Shown in pieces: positions 17,073 through 24,317 of a DNA stretch of 64,000 nt. This DNA is from Flavobacterium branchiicola (GTDB lineage Bacteria; Bacteroidota; Bacteroidia; Flavobacteriales; Flavobacteriaceae). Every line of letters begins with the position of its first letter. Position 1 is the first letter of the stretch. The position numbers and the translations under genes are program-made. The stretch spans positions 617,369 through 681,368 of the forward strand of contig NZ_JAGYWA010000002.1 of assembly GCF_018383905.1 (NCBI RefSeq). Direction: 5' to 3'. The notes beneath the pieces are model-generated. The model saw only the letters and a program-made list of their open reading frames with translations, was not told the origin of the DNA and did not search any database.

Positions 17073-18077
17073 ATGAGAAATAATACACTTTCTAACTTTT
17101 CTAAATTGACTCTTTTAGCATCAGGTCTTTTGTTGATTGGAGCAATCTTTTTCCCAATTTGGAGAATTGAACTTACAGCACCTCAATATCCTGAAGGTTT
17201 GGTTTTAAAACTTCATGCCAATAAAATTGCAGGCAATGTAGATATCATAAACGGACTTAATCATTACATAGGAATGAAGACTTTGCATACCGAAGATTTT
17301 ATAGAATTTAAGGTCTTGCCTTATATTTTGGGCGCTTTTGGTATTGCTGCGATAGTTTCTTTTTTATCAGCAAAGAAAAAAGCACTTTATGCAGTCTTTT
17401 TTTCTTTTTTGATTTTTGGGATACTTTCCGCATGTGATTTCTACCGATGGAATTATGAATACGGTCACAATTTAGATCCCAATGCTGCTATCAGAGTTCC
17501 GGGTATGGCATATCAGCCGCCTATGATTGGTTATAAGCAACTATTGAATTTTGGCGCCTTTTCAATTCCGGATATTGGAGGATGGATGCTCATTGGAACG
17601 GGAGTTTTACTTGCTCTGGCAATTGCAAAAGAGAAATATGGAGCTAAGAAATCAGGTCGTTTATTGAGTCTTTTGGTTCTTTCAGGGTTTCTTTTGTCAT
17701 GTTCGGGTGATAAATCAGTTCCTATTAAACTAAACGTTGATAATTGCGATTATTGTAAAATGGGCATTAGTGATGGTAAACACGGAGCTGAAATTATAAC
17801 CGAAAAAGGGCGAGCCTACAAATTTGATGATATAGGTTGCATGGCGAATTATTGCAAGGAAAACCAAAATGTAAAAATCAAAGCTTTTTATGTTCATAAT
17901 TACAACCAAAACAATGAATTGATTCTGGCAGATAAAGCTTTTTTTGTTTTTGGAGGCGCTGTAAAAAGTCCGATGAACGGGAACATTGCTGCTTTTTCAG
18001 ATAAAAGTCAGGCAAAAGCTTTTGAGGCAGCTTCAAAAGCAAAAGAAATAAAATGGACAGAAATTCTTCAAAAGTAA
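17073..18077 (+). CDS. nosL: Membrane protein fused to NosL copper chaperone
   Basis: The first 190 residues hold about four membrane helices (about 12-30, 82-100, 105-121 and 167-185) of an unnamed nos-associated membrane protein. The rest is a NosL domain, the Cu(I) chaperone of NosZ, with the metal motif NCDYCKMGI (Cys225, Cys228, Met230). The junction keeps a lipoprotein-type signal, LLVLSGFLLSC-SG (Cys210), although no start codon lies near it. The basic loop KEKYGAKKSGR just before it places the junction in the cytoplasm and NosL in the periplasm. Thus a former lipoprotein now hangs on a membrane protein. Confidence 0.83.
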   Translation: MRNNTLSNFSKLTLLASGLLLIGAIFFPIWRIELTAPQYPEGLVLKLHANKIAGNVDIINGLNHYIGMKTLHTEDFIEFKVLPYILGAFGIAAIVSFLSAKKKALYAVFFSFLIFGILSACDFYRWNYEYGHNLDPNAAIRVPGMAYQPPMIGYKQLLNFGAFSIPDIGGWMLIGTGVLLALAIAKEKYGAKKSGRLLSLLVLSGFLLSCSGDKSVPIKLNVDNCDYCKMGISDGKHGAEIITEKGRAYKFDDIGCMANYCKENQNVKIKAFYVHNYNQNNELILADKAFFVFGGAVKSPMNGNIAAFSDKSQAKAFEAASKAKEIKWTEILQK

Positions 18078-18108
18078 AAAGTCCGGATTCTAATTAAAAT
18101 TTAAAAAT

Positions 18109-19341
18109 ATGAAACTGCATTTTTGTCTTTCATTCTTATTGGTTTTTAATTTTTTTTGGGCTAAAACCATAGAGGTCGGTCAAAATAGAGCTGTAAAAAC
18201 GATTAAAGAAGCGATTTATTTGGCGAAATCCGGCGATACAATTACTGTTTATAAAGGAGTTTATCGGGAGGGCAATATTATAGTGGATAAAAAAATAATT
18301 CTGCAGGGAAAAAACTTTCCACTTCTGGACGGACAACAAAAATTTGAAGTGCTTTCTATAAAAGCTGACAGCGTTGTGGTATCTGGGTTTAAGGTTGTTA
18401 ATTCAGGGTACGCCTCCCTGAATGATCCCTGCGGAATTAAAATATACAATAAAACCGGAGTTGTAATAAAAGATAATATTTTGGAAAACAACTTCTTCGG
18501 GATTTATGTTCAAAAAGGAACACATTGTATCATAAAAAACAACATTATTAGTGCGCATCAAAAAGAGGAACAGCGCATAGGAAATGGTATTCATTGCTGG
18601 AAAAGCGAAAATTTGCAGATTACAGCAAACAAAATTTCAGGACATCGTGACGGAATCTACTTTGAATTTGTTTCTAATTCGGTAATCTGGCGAAATATTT
18701 CTACAAAAAATATTAGATACGGACTTCATTTTATGTTTTCAAATGATGATGCTTATATCTCCAATGTTTTCAAGAATAACGGAGCCGGAGTTGCTGTAAT
18801 GTTTACCAAAAATGTAAAAATGTTCAATAATTATTTCGAAGAAAACTGGGGTGATGCCGCGTACGGATTGCTTTTAAAAGAAATCTCAGATAGTTATATC
18901 ATCGGAAACAAATTTATTCGCAACACGTCGGGAATTTATATGGAAGGCACGAGCAGAGTTCAGCTCGAAAAGAATGTTTTTAAGGATAACGGCTGGGGAA
19001 TGAAGATTCAGGCAAGTTGCATGGACAATCAAATTTCGTTTAATAATTTTCTTGCCAATACTTTTGATATCAGTACAAATGGAAGTTTAGTCCTCAATCA
19101 TTTCAATAATAATTATTGGGACAAATACGAAGGCTATGACCTAAATCGGGACGGAACAGGTGATGTTCCTTTTCACCCCTTAAGTCTCTTTGCTGTAATT
19201 ACAGAAAATAATCCGTCTGCGATGTTATTGTTTCGCAGCTTTATGATTACGCTTTTAGATAAATCTGAAAAAATCCTTCCGAGTATCACGCCCGATAATT
19301 TTGTTGACGAAACTCCCGAAATGAAATCCCTTCAATTATGA
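18109..19341 (+). CDS. nosD: Nitrous-oxide reductase maturation protein NosD
   Basis: Periplasmic right-handed beta-helix protein needed with the NosFY transporter to build the copper-sulfide centre of NosZ. A signal peptide (LSFLLVFNFFWA) precedes repeated CASH-type turns rich in Asn and Gly (IKNNIISAH, IVQKGTHCIIKNN-like, NVFKNNGAGVAVMF), and the NNYWDKYEGYDLNRDGTGD segment typical of NosD near the C-terminus. Length, 410 residues, is normal. Its stop overlaps the nosF start by 4 bp (ATGA). Confidence 0.93.
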   Translation: MKLHFCLSFLLVFNFFWAKTIEVGQNRAVKTIKEAIYLAKSGDTITVYKGVYREGNIIVDKKIILQGKNFPLLDGQQKFEVLSIKADSVVVSGFKVVNSGYASLNDPCGIKIYNKTGVVIKDNILENNFFGIYVQKGTHCIIKNNIISAHQKEEQRIGNGIHCWKSENLQITANKISGHRDGIYFEFVSNSVIWRNISTKNIRYGLHFMFSNDDAYISNVFKNNGAGVAVMFTKNVKMFNNYFEENWGDAAYGLLLKEISDSYIIGNKFIRNTSGIYMEGTSRVQLEKNVFKDNGWGMKIQASCMDNQISFNNFLANTFDISTNGSLVLNHFNNNYWDKYEGYDLNRDGTGDVPFHPLSLFAVITENNPSAMLLFRSFMITLLDKSEKILPSITPDNFVDETPEMKSLQL

Positions 19342-20060
19342 TTACTTTAAAAAATATAAATAAAAATTTTGGCAAACTTAAAGTATTACAAGATGTCAAT
19401 CTGGAGTTTAAAGCTGGAGAATGCATTGCTCTTATTGGTCCAAACGGTTGTGGAAAAACCACTTTGATAAAGTCTATTTTAGGAATGGTTCTTCCGGATA
19501 ATGGCGATATTTTGCTAAACAATGAATCGGTTCTAAAGAAGTTTGATTATCGAAATAATATTGGTTATATGCCGCAAATTGGTCGTTATCCGGATAATAT
19601 GACGATCAAACAAATCATTTCAATGATCAAACAAATCAGAAATTCAAAAGCAACATTGGATGAAGATTTGATACAAGCTTTCAAACTGGATAAAATGCGT
19701 GACAAACAAATGAGAACATTATCAGGTGGAACAACGCAAAAAGTAAGCGCAACATTGGCTTTCCTTTTTAATCCTGATGTTTTGATTCTGGACGAGCCCA
19801 CGGCAGGATTAGATCCTTTGGCGGCGGAAATTTTGAAGGAAAAGATCATCAGAGAGAAAAACAAAGGAAAACTGATATTGATTACATCGCATCTTTTGAG
19901 CGAACTTGATGATATGATTACTCAGATTATTTTTATGCAGGACGGAAAAGTGCATTTCCATAAAACAATCAAAGAACTTCTGGAATCAACAGGAGAAAAT
20001 AAAATATCAAAATCGATAGCCACAATTTTAAAAGAAAAGCAACATGAACAGGATAATTAA
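19338..20060 (+). CDS. nosF: ABC transporter ATPase NosF
   Basis: The cytoplasmic ATPase of the NosDFY complex. All motifs are intact: Walker A GPNGCGKTT, Q-loop YMPQIGRYPDN, signature LSGGTTQK, Walker B VLILDEPTAGLD and the His switch ITSHLLSEL. It overlaps nosD by 4 bp and nosY by 17 bp, so the three are translationally linked. 240 residues. Confidence 0.94.
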   Translation: MITLKNINKNFGKLKVLQDVNLEFKAGECIALIGPNGCGKTTLIKSILGMVLPDNGDILLNNESVLKKFDYRNNIGYMPQIGRYPDNMTIKQIISMIKQIRNSKATLDEDLIQAFKLDKMRDKQMRTLSGGTTQKVSATLAFLFNPDVLILDEPTAGLDPLAAEILKEKIIREKNKGKLILITSHLLSELDDMITQIIFMQDGKVHFHKTIKELLESTGENKISKSIATILKEKQHEQDN

Positions 20061-20811
20061 GATTGTCCTCGTGGACATACTCAAGAATAAGATTGTCGTA
20101 AGTTATGCCTTGATTCTGGCCTTGCTTTCGTGGGGATCTTTTATGCTGGAAGACAATACAGCCAAAGGACTTCTGACGATTTTAAACGTAATTCTATTTA
20201 CAGTTCCTTTAGTTTCGGTACTTTTTTCTACGATTTACATTTACAACAGCTCAGAGTTTATTGAACTTTTACTAAGTCAGCCAATTAAAAGAAAAAAAAT
20301 CTGGATCAGTATATTTATCGGACTATCAGTGGCGATGGTTTTAGCTTTTTTTCTGGGTGCAGGAATTCCACTTTTGATAAATTGCTCAGACATGGCCGGA
20401 TTAATGATGCTTTTGTCGGGCTGTTTAATTTCGGTTGTATTTGTCGGATTGGCTTTTTTAAGTTGTATTCTGACTCGTGACAAAGCAAAAGGCATCGGAT
20501 TAGCAATATTATTCTGGTTGTATTTTGCCATTCTTTTTGATGCAATGGTGCTATTTTTATTATTCCAGTTTTCAGAATATCCTATTGAAGAAGCAATGGT
20601 CGGAATAACAGCTTTAAGTCCAATTGATCTTGCACGTATCCAAATTTTATTACATCTCGATCAATCTGCGATGATGGGATATACCGGTGCCATTTTTAAA
20701 GATTTTTTTGGAACAACAATCGGTTTAATAGTTTCTTTTTTGTTATTGGTTTTATGGATTGTGGTGCCATTTTTAGTTTCAGTTAGAAAATTTGAAACGA
20801 AAGATCTTTAG
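20044..20811 (+). CDS. nosY: ABC transporter permease NosY
   Basis: A 255-residue membrane subunit with six hydrophobic helices (about 17-35, 45-70, 97-120, 125-150, 160-185 and 225-248), the size and layout of NosY. With NosF and NosD it is thought to move a sulfur species for the copper-sulfide centre of NosZ. The gene overlaps nosF and is followed after 32 bp by the globin gene. The call rests mainly on operon position and topology. Confidence 0.9.
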   Translation: MNRIIKIVLVDILKNKIVVSYALILALLSWGSFMLEDNTAKGLLTILNVILFTVPLVSVLFSTIYIYNSSEFIELLLSQPIKRKKIWISIFIGLSVAMVLAFFLGAGIPLLINCSDMAGLMMLLSGCLISVVFVGLAFLSCILTRDKAKGIGLAILFWLYFAILFDAMVLFLLFQFSEYPIEEAMVGITALSPIDLARIQILLHLDQSAMMGYTGAIFKDFFGTTIGLIVSFLLLVLWIVVPFLVSVRKFETKDL

Positions 20812-20843
20812 TTTGTGATGAATTTTTGAATTATAAAAGCAAT

Positions 20844-21215
20844 ATGAAAACAGATATTAAAAATAAAGATGATATAGCAATATTGGTTGATGCTTTTTAT
20901 TTGAAGATTAAAGCAGATCCGGTTATCGGTTATTTATTTACAGAAGTAGCAGCTGTAAACTGGCAAAAACATTTACCAATTATGTATGATTTTTGGGATA
21001 ATATTCTCTTTCACTCTGGAAATTTTGATGGAAATCCGATGATGAAGCACAGGATATTGAATGAGAAAAGCACTTTGACAGAAGCACATTTTAAACACTG
21101 GACAAAATTGTGGAAAAAAACAGTCGATGATTTATTTGAAGGCGAGAAAGCAAATGAAGTAAAAGTAAGGGCAAATAACATTTCAAAAGCACTGATGAAC
21201 AAAGTAGTCAGTTAA
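20844..21215 (+). CDS. Group III truncated hemoglobin
   Basis: A 123-residue globin counted from ATG 20844; a TTG 18 bp upstream is less likely. Group III (trHb P) features include the early helix DIAILVDAFYLKIKADP, the WQKHLPIMYDFWDNILF segment and the proximal His in MMKHRILN-like 'PMMKH', followed by HFKHWTKLWKKTVDDLF. It closes the nos operon, ahead of a bidirectional terminator. A role in binding nitric oxide or oxygen near the denitrification proteins is likely but not shown. Confidence 0.88.
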   Translation: MKTDIKNKDDIAILVDAFYLKIKADPVIGYLFTEVAAVNWQKHLPIMYDFWDNILFHSGNFDGNPMMKHRILNEKSTLTEAHFKHWTKLWKKTVDDLFEGEKANEVKVRANNISKALMNKVVS

Positions 21216-21216
21216 A

Positions 21217-21252
21217 TAAAACGGGAACTTAAAAAAGGTTCCCGTTTTTATT
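21217..21252. terminator. Bidirectional terminator after the globin gene
   Basis: Stem ACGGGAAC / GTTCCCGT (21221-21228 and 21238-21245), extended by A/T pairs, with TTTTTATTTT after it on plus and TTTTATTT after it on minus. It can end the nos transcript and the proposed leftward small RNA. Confidence 0.8.
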
Positions 21253-21292
21253 TTAAAGTTATTAGAACTGAATTAATAATTTACTTTTTAAC
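21218..21292 (-). ncRNA. Predicted FNR-controlled small RNA (about 75 nt)
   Basis: Between the convergent ends of the globin and regulator genes, an FNR-like operator (21327-21342) and a -7 box (21305-21298) point leftward with no gene in front of them. A transcript starting near 21292 would end at the bidirectional hairpin 21245-21221. The first part is A/U-rich and unstructured, the last part is the terminator stem. There is no plausible ORF in it. The layout is like E. coli FnrS, an FNR-induced small RNA; no sequence similarity is claimed. Confidence 0.45.
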
Positions 21293-21297
21293 CTTGA

Positions 21298-21342
21298 CAA
21301 AGTAAACGCAAAAGCATTATATAAAGTATGACCAAAATCATA
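21298..21342 (-). promoter_or_regulatory. FNR-like operator and -7 box pointing into an intergenic gap
   Basis: On the minus strand, TATGATTTTGGTCATA (21342-21327) is followed after 21 bp by TTACTTTG (21305-21298), a 7/8 match to TAnnTTTG. The operator is the exact inverse of the one in front of nosZ. It lies just downstream of the stop codon of the Crp/Fnr gene, so it does not serve that gene's own promoter. Confidence 0.6.
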
Positions 21343-21352
21343 TTGATACAGA

Positions 21353-21949
21353 TTAATAGAATAATTTATGATCGATAATTTCAATTTTTTTATTCTTGCA
21401 CATTAGCGAAAGCGTTCTTATAACGGTCTCGACGCGTAAACCCGTAAAATCGGCAATCTCTTGCCTGGTGTACGGGATTTTCATTTTTATCGTAGAATTT
21501 ATGTTCTGTTGTTTTTTTAAATTATCCAAAAAAGACTGAATGCGATATTCGGGTTTATGGTTGATGATGTTTTTAGAAAAAACAATTTTATTGTAGATTT
21601 TCCATGCAAAAAGTTTTAATACGTTGGTTTGTATTTCAGGATTTTCGGCAAGACAGGAAAAGAAGTTTGACTTTGAAAGTTTTAAGATTACGCAATCTGT
21701 CTGGGTTATGGCAGAAGCAGGATAGGGCTGACCAATAAAAAGGGGAGGTTCACCAAAACTGTTTCCTGCTGTAAAAATACCAAGTGTCAGATCTTTGCCA
21801 TCTTCGTTGGTATAAATCATTTTTACTGCACCTTCCAGAATTTGATAAAAATAGAGTGGTGCATCATTCTCATAAAATATGATGGTATTTTTGGGCAGTT
21901 TTTTTGCAACTGCGCCCCAGGTATAAAGTAAATCAGTATCAATGTGCAT
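21353..21949 (-). CDS. Crp/Fnr-family transcriptional regulator
   Basis: A 198-residue regulator: an N-terminal cyclic-nucleotide-type beta barrel (about 15-115, with GNSFGEPPLF), a dimer helix and a C-terminal winged helix (TRQEIADFTGLRVETVIRTL, about 160-180). The recognition helix has Glu and Arg spaced as in FNR (ETxxR), but the FNR Ser is Ile. The N-terminal cysteines of FNR are missing, so an FNR-type oxygen-sensing cluster is unlikely; a heme- or NO-sensing DNR-like mode is possible. The gene neighbours the nos operon and three TATGATT....TCATA promoters, so it is the prime candidate to bind them. Confidence 0.88.
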   Translation of the reverse strand: MHIDTDLLYTWGAVAKKLPKNTIIFYENDAPLYFYQILEGAVKMIYTNEDGKDLTLGIFTAGNSFGEPPLFIGQPYPASAITQTDCVILKLSKSNFFSCLAENPEIQTNVLKLFAWKIYNKIVFSKNIINHKPEYRIQSFLDNLKKQQNINSTIKMKIPYTRQEIADFTGLRVETVIRTLSLMCKNKKIEIIDHKLFY

Positions 21950-22299
21950 TTTAGTAAACTATTAATACATTAAAAAGGATTTGTTTCGGATTAAAACTCG
22001 ACTTGTTTTCTATTCAGGAAAAAGTGTCTATCTTAAATTTCGTATCAAAGAAATGTATTTGCAAGTAAAAAAAACATGATAAATGTTAGGTTTTTAAAGG
22101 AGTCAAAATTTACTTTATTTAGTAGATAAATTAGTTTTTATAGTTTTGATTTATAGTGTTTTATCGGTTTTAACTTTGTTCAGCTATCTTAAGTGCAAAA
22201 ATCGCCGTTGATAGATTTGTTAAAATGGTATTTACTTATGTTTTTTCTTAAAACTATTTATTTTCTTTAAATTTGAAACCATCTTTAGAGATTTTATTC
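21950..22299. other. Intergenic region, regulator / TPR gene divergence
   Basis: About 350 bp between divergent genes. It is AT-rich and must contain both promoters. I see no FNR-like palindrome, no hairpin with a T-run and no credible ORF; a TTG at 22273 in frame with the next gene is unlikely as its start. Confidence 0.5.
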
Positions 22300-23922
22300 A
22301 TGATGGCACGATTATTCTTCCTAATTCTTCTTTTTACTTCTTTTTGTACCTATTCTCAGTCTTCCACAAAAGAACTGATTGATAACCTGAACACTATTAG
22401 TGATCACGATAAAAAGGCAGAACTGAGTCAGAAAATTGCAATACAATTAGAGCATTCAGATTGGGAAAGGGCTATAAAATATATTGAACTGGCAGAAGAA
22501 GAAGCCAAAAAAGCAAAAGATCCTGAACTGAGCCTGGCTTCGGTTTATCTTGCGACAGGTAAAATGTATGCAGATAAGGATGTTTTAGATGTTGCTTTGC
22601 AATATTATTTAAAAGCCTATAATATTTACAAAAGCAGAAATAATACGGAAGAAGTAGCGAAGTTAGAAAACAATCTTGCGATTATTTATGCACAAGGAGA
22701 CAACAAAGAGAAAGCACTACAATCTTTTTTAAATGTATATCACTATCAAAAATCAAAGAAAGATCCGGCTAAACTGGTAAAAATTTTAAACAATATTGGA
22801 ACAATCTATCTTGGAAAAAATATTGATTCTTCTTTGTACTACTTTCAGAAGGCACACGCTATAATTAATACTTTGCCTGATGCTACTTTAAAAACGTATG
22901 TTTATACCAACCTGGCAAGGACTTATGCACTCAAGAAAGATAAAGTAAATAGTGACCTGTATTTTAATAAAGCCTTTTCCGTTTTAAATAATCCTCTTGA
23001 TAATTCGGTAAAAGTGTTTGTTTATGGGGCTTTTTCGGAATATAAATTTGAAGAAAAAAAGTATGATGACGTTATTCTTAATGCAAAGCAAGCTTTAGAA
23101 TTATCAAAAAGTAACCTGTATAGTTTTTCCAGTCTAAAGTTGAATAGATTATTGTATGAGAGCTATTTAAAAAAAGGAGATTATAAAAATGCCGTATTTT
23201 ATTTTCAGAAGTATAATGCCATTAGCGACAGCATAAACATTGAGCATAAGGCAGTAAATCTGGAAAGAATAAGACTGGAACAGGATTACAAAGTGCGCAG
23301 CCAAATCAGGACATTAGAGGAGGAAAAAGCGCGATTTAAGTATTATGTCGTGGGATTAATACTGGTTGTAGGGATCTTGATTTTGATTATTTTGCTTATA
23401 AAATACCGAAATAACAATATTAAAAATCAGCTCGAAAAAGAAAAATTAAAACGAAAAGAACAGGAACTTAAACAAAGTCTCGAGGCCAAAAATATGGTGC
23501 TTATTGGCAAAGCAATGTCCGAAATTCATCGTACAGATAATATCAATGAAATCCTGACGGATCTTAAAATGATAAAACTCAAAACAGTCAATAAAGAAAT
23601 GCAACAAGCCATTGATATTGTTTTAAAACGTCTGGAAAAGAATTTGAATACCGACATCTGGAAAGAATTTGAACTTAGTTTTGAGCAGGTTCATAAATCT
23701 TTCTTTGATAAACTTACTATAGATTATCCTTCACTTACTCCAAAAGACCGCAGATTGTGTGCGCTTTTATATCTTGATTTAACGACAAAAGAAATCTCTC
23801 AGATTACAGGTCAGTCTTTTAAATCGATTGAAAATGCCCGAACAAGACTTCGTAAAAAGTTCGATTTGACCAACGAAAAAGTAAATCTTTCCACTTATCT
23901 CAACTCATTTAAACCGGAATAA
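22300..23922 (+). CDS. Membrane-bound TPR protein with C-terminal HTH (LuxR-like) regulator
   Basis: From the ATG at 22300 the protein has 540 residues. A signal peptide (MMARLFFLILLFTSFCTYSQ) is followed by about six TPR units (about 25-290), a membrane helix (about 340-362, VGLILVVGILILIILLIKY), a basic coiled coil and a C-terminal helix-turn-helix (LTPKDRRLCALLYLDLTTKE... SIENARTRLRKKF). Such proteins are widespread in Bacteroidota and are thought to sense periplasmic signals and act directly on DNA from the membrane. The secreted protease gene lies next downstream and may be a target. Ligand unknown. Confidence 0.85.
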   Translation: MMARLFFLILLFTSFCTYSQSSTKELIDNLNTISDHDKKAELSQKIAIQLEHSDWERAIKYIELAEEEAKKAKDPELSLASVYLATGKMYADKDVLDVALQYYLKAYNIYKSRNNTEEVAKLENNLAIIYAQGDNKEKALQSFLNVYHYQKSKKDPAKLVKILNNIGTIYLGKNIDSSLYYFQKAHAIINTLPDATLKTYVYTNLARTYALKKDKVNSDLYFNKAFSVLNNPLDNSVKVFVYGAFSEYKFEEKKYDDVILNAKQALELSKSNLYSFSSLKLNRLLYESYLKKGDYKNAVFYFQKYNAISDSINIEHKAVNLERIRLEQDYKVRSQIRTLEEEKARFKYYVVGLILVVGILILIILLIKYRNNNIKNQLEKEKLKRKEQELKQSLEAKNMVLIGKAMSEIHRTDNINEILTDLKMIKLKTVNKEMQQAIDIVLKRLEKNLNTDIWKEFELSFEQVHKSFFDKLTIDYPSLTPKDRRLCALLYLDLTTKEISQITGQSFKSIENARTRLRKKFDLTNEKVNLSTYLNSFKPE

Positions 23923-24089
23923 TGACAAATAAATTTTAAGTTTAATTTATTGATATTGTTATGGTTACTTTTAAATGAGTGGTAAATATGTGACCCATAT
24001 TTGTCTGCGAGTGTTTTTACAATAGTACTTTTTTTTCTTAGGCTGTAGCTCCGTTCTACATTTACCCAATCTATTATAAATAAGTTTGG

Positions 24090-24227
24090 ATGAACGCGAA
24101 GAAAAAAAATGTGCCACTTAAAAGTTTGGAGCAACTCTTAGAAGAAGCAAAAACAAAAAAGAGTGCCCTTTTAAAAATTTTACAAAAAATAGCGAAAGCA
24201 GATTCTAAAGATCAACCACCAAATTGA
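24090..24227 (+). CDS. Small Lys/Leu-rich ORF (45 aa), hypothetical
   Basis: ATG at 24090 opens a 45-codon frame whose product is amphipathic and basic (SLEQLLEEAKTKKSALLKI, then LQKIAKADSKDQPPN). The heptad-like Leu pattern suggests a helix. The stop codon (24225-24227) sits in the loop of a strong terminator whose left arm lies inside the ORF. A promoter-like TTTG (24000-24003) and TACTTTTT (24026-24033) are upstream. It could equally be a small RNA with a chance ORF. No known family recognised. Confidence 0.42.
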   Translation: MNAKKKNVPLKSLEQLLEEAKTKKSALLKILQKIAKADSKDQPPN

Positions 24228-24246
24228 TTTTTAGAATCTGCTTTTG
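24195..24246 (+). terminator. Rho-independent terminator overlapping the small ORF
   Basis: Stem AAAGCAGATTCTAAA / TTTAGAATCTGCTTT (24195-24209 and about 24230-24244) with a 20-nt loop and a T-rich tail. It ends a short transcript located between the TPR regulator and the protease. Confidence 0.78.
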
Positions 24247-24276
24247 TGGTTTTGTATGCGCCATTTTAAAGTAGCT

Positions 24277-24306
24277 TTTGACCAAACAACCTTAATATTA
24301 ACTTTA
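24277..24306 (+). promoter_or_regulatory. Putative promoter of the M4 protease gene
   Basis: TTTG (24277-24280), 18-bp spacer, TAACTTTA (24299-24306; 7/8 match to TAnnTTTG). It would give a very short leader before the ATG at 24318, which lowers confidence. Confidence 0.38.
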
Positions 24307-24317
24307 AATTTAAAAGA

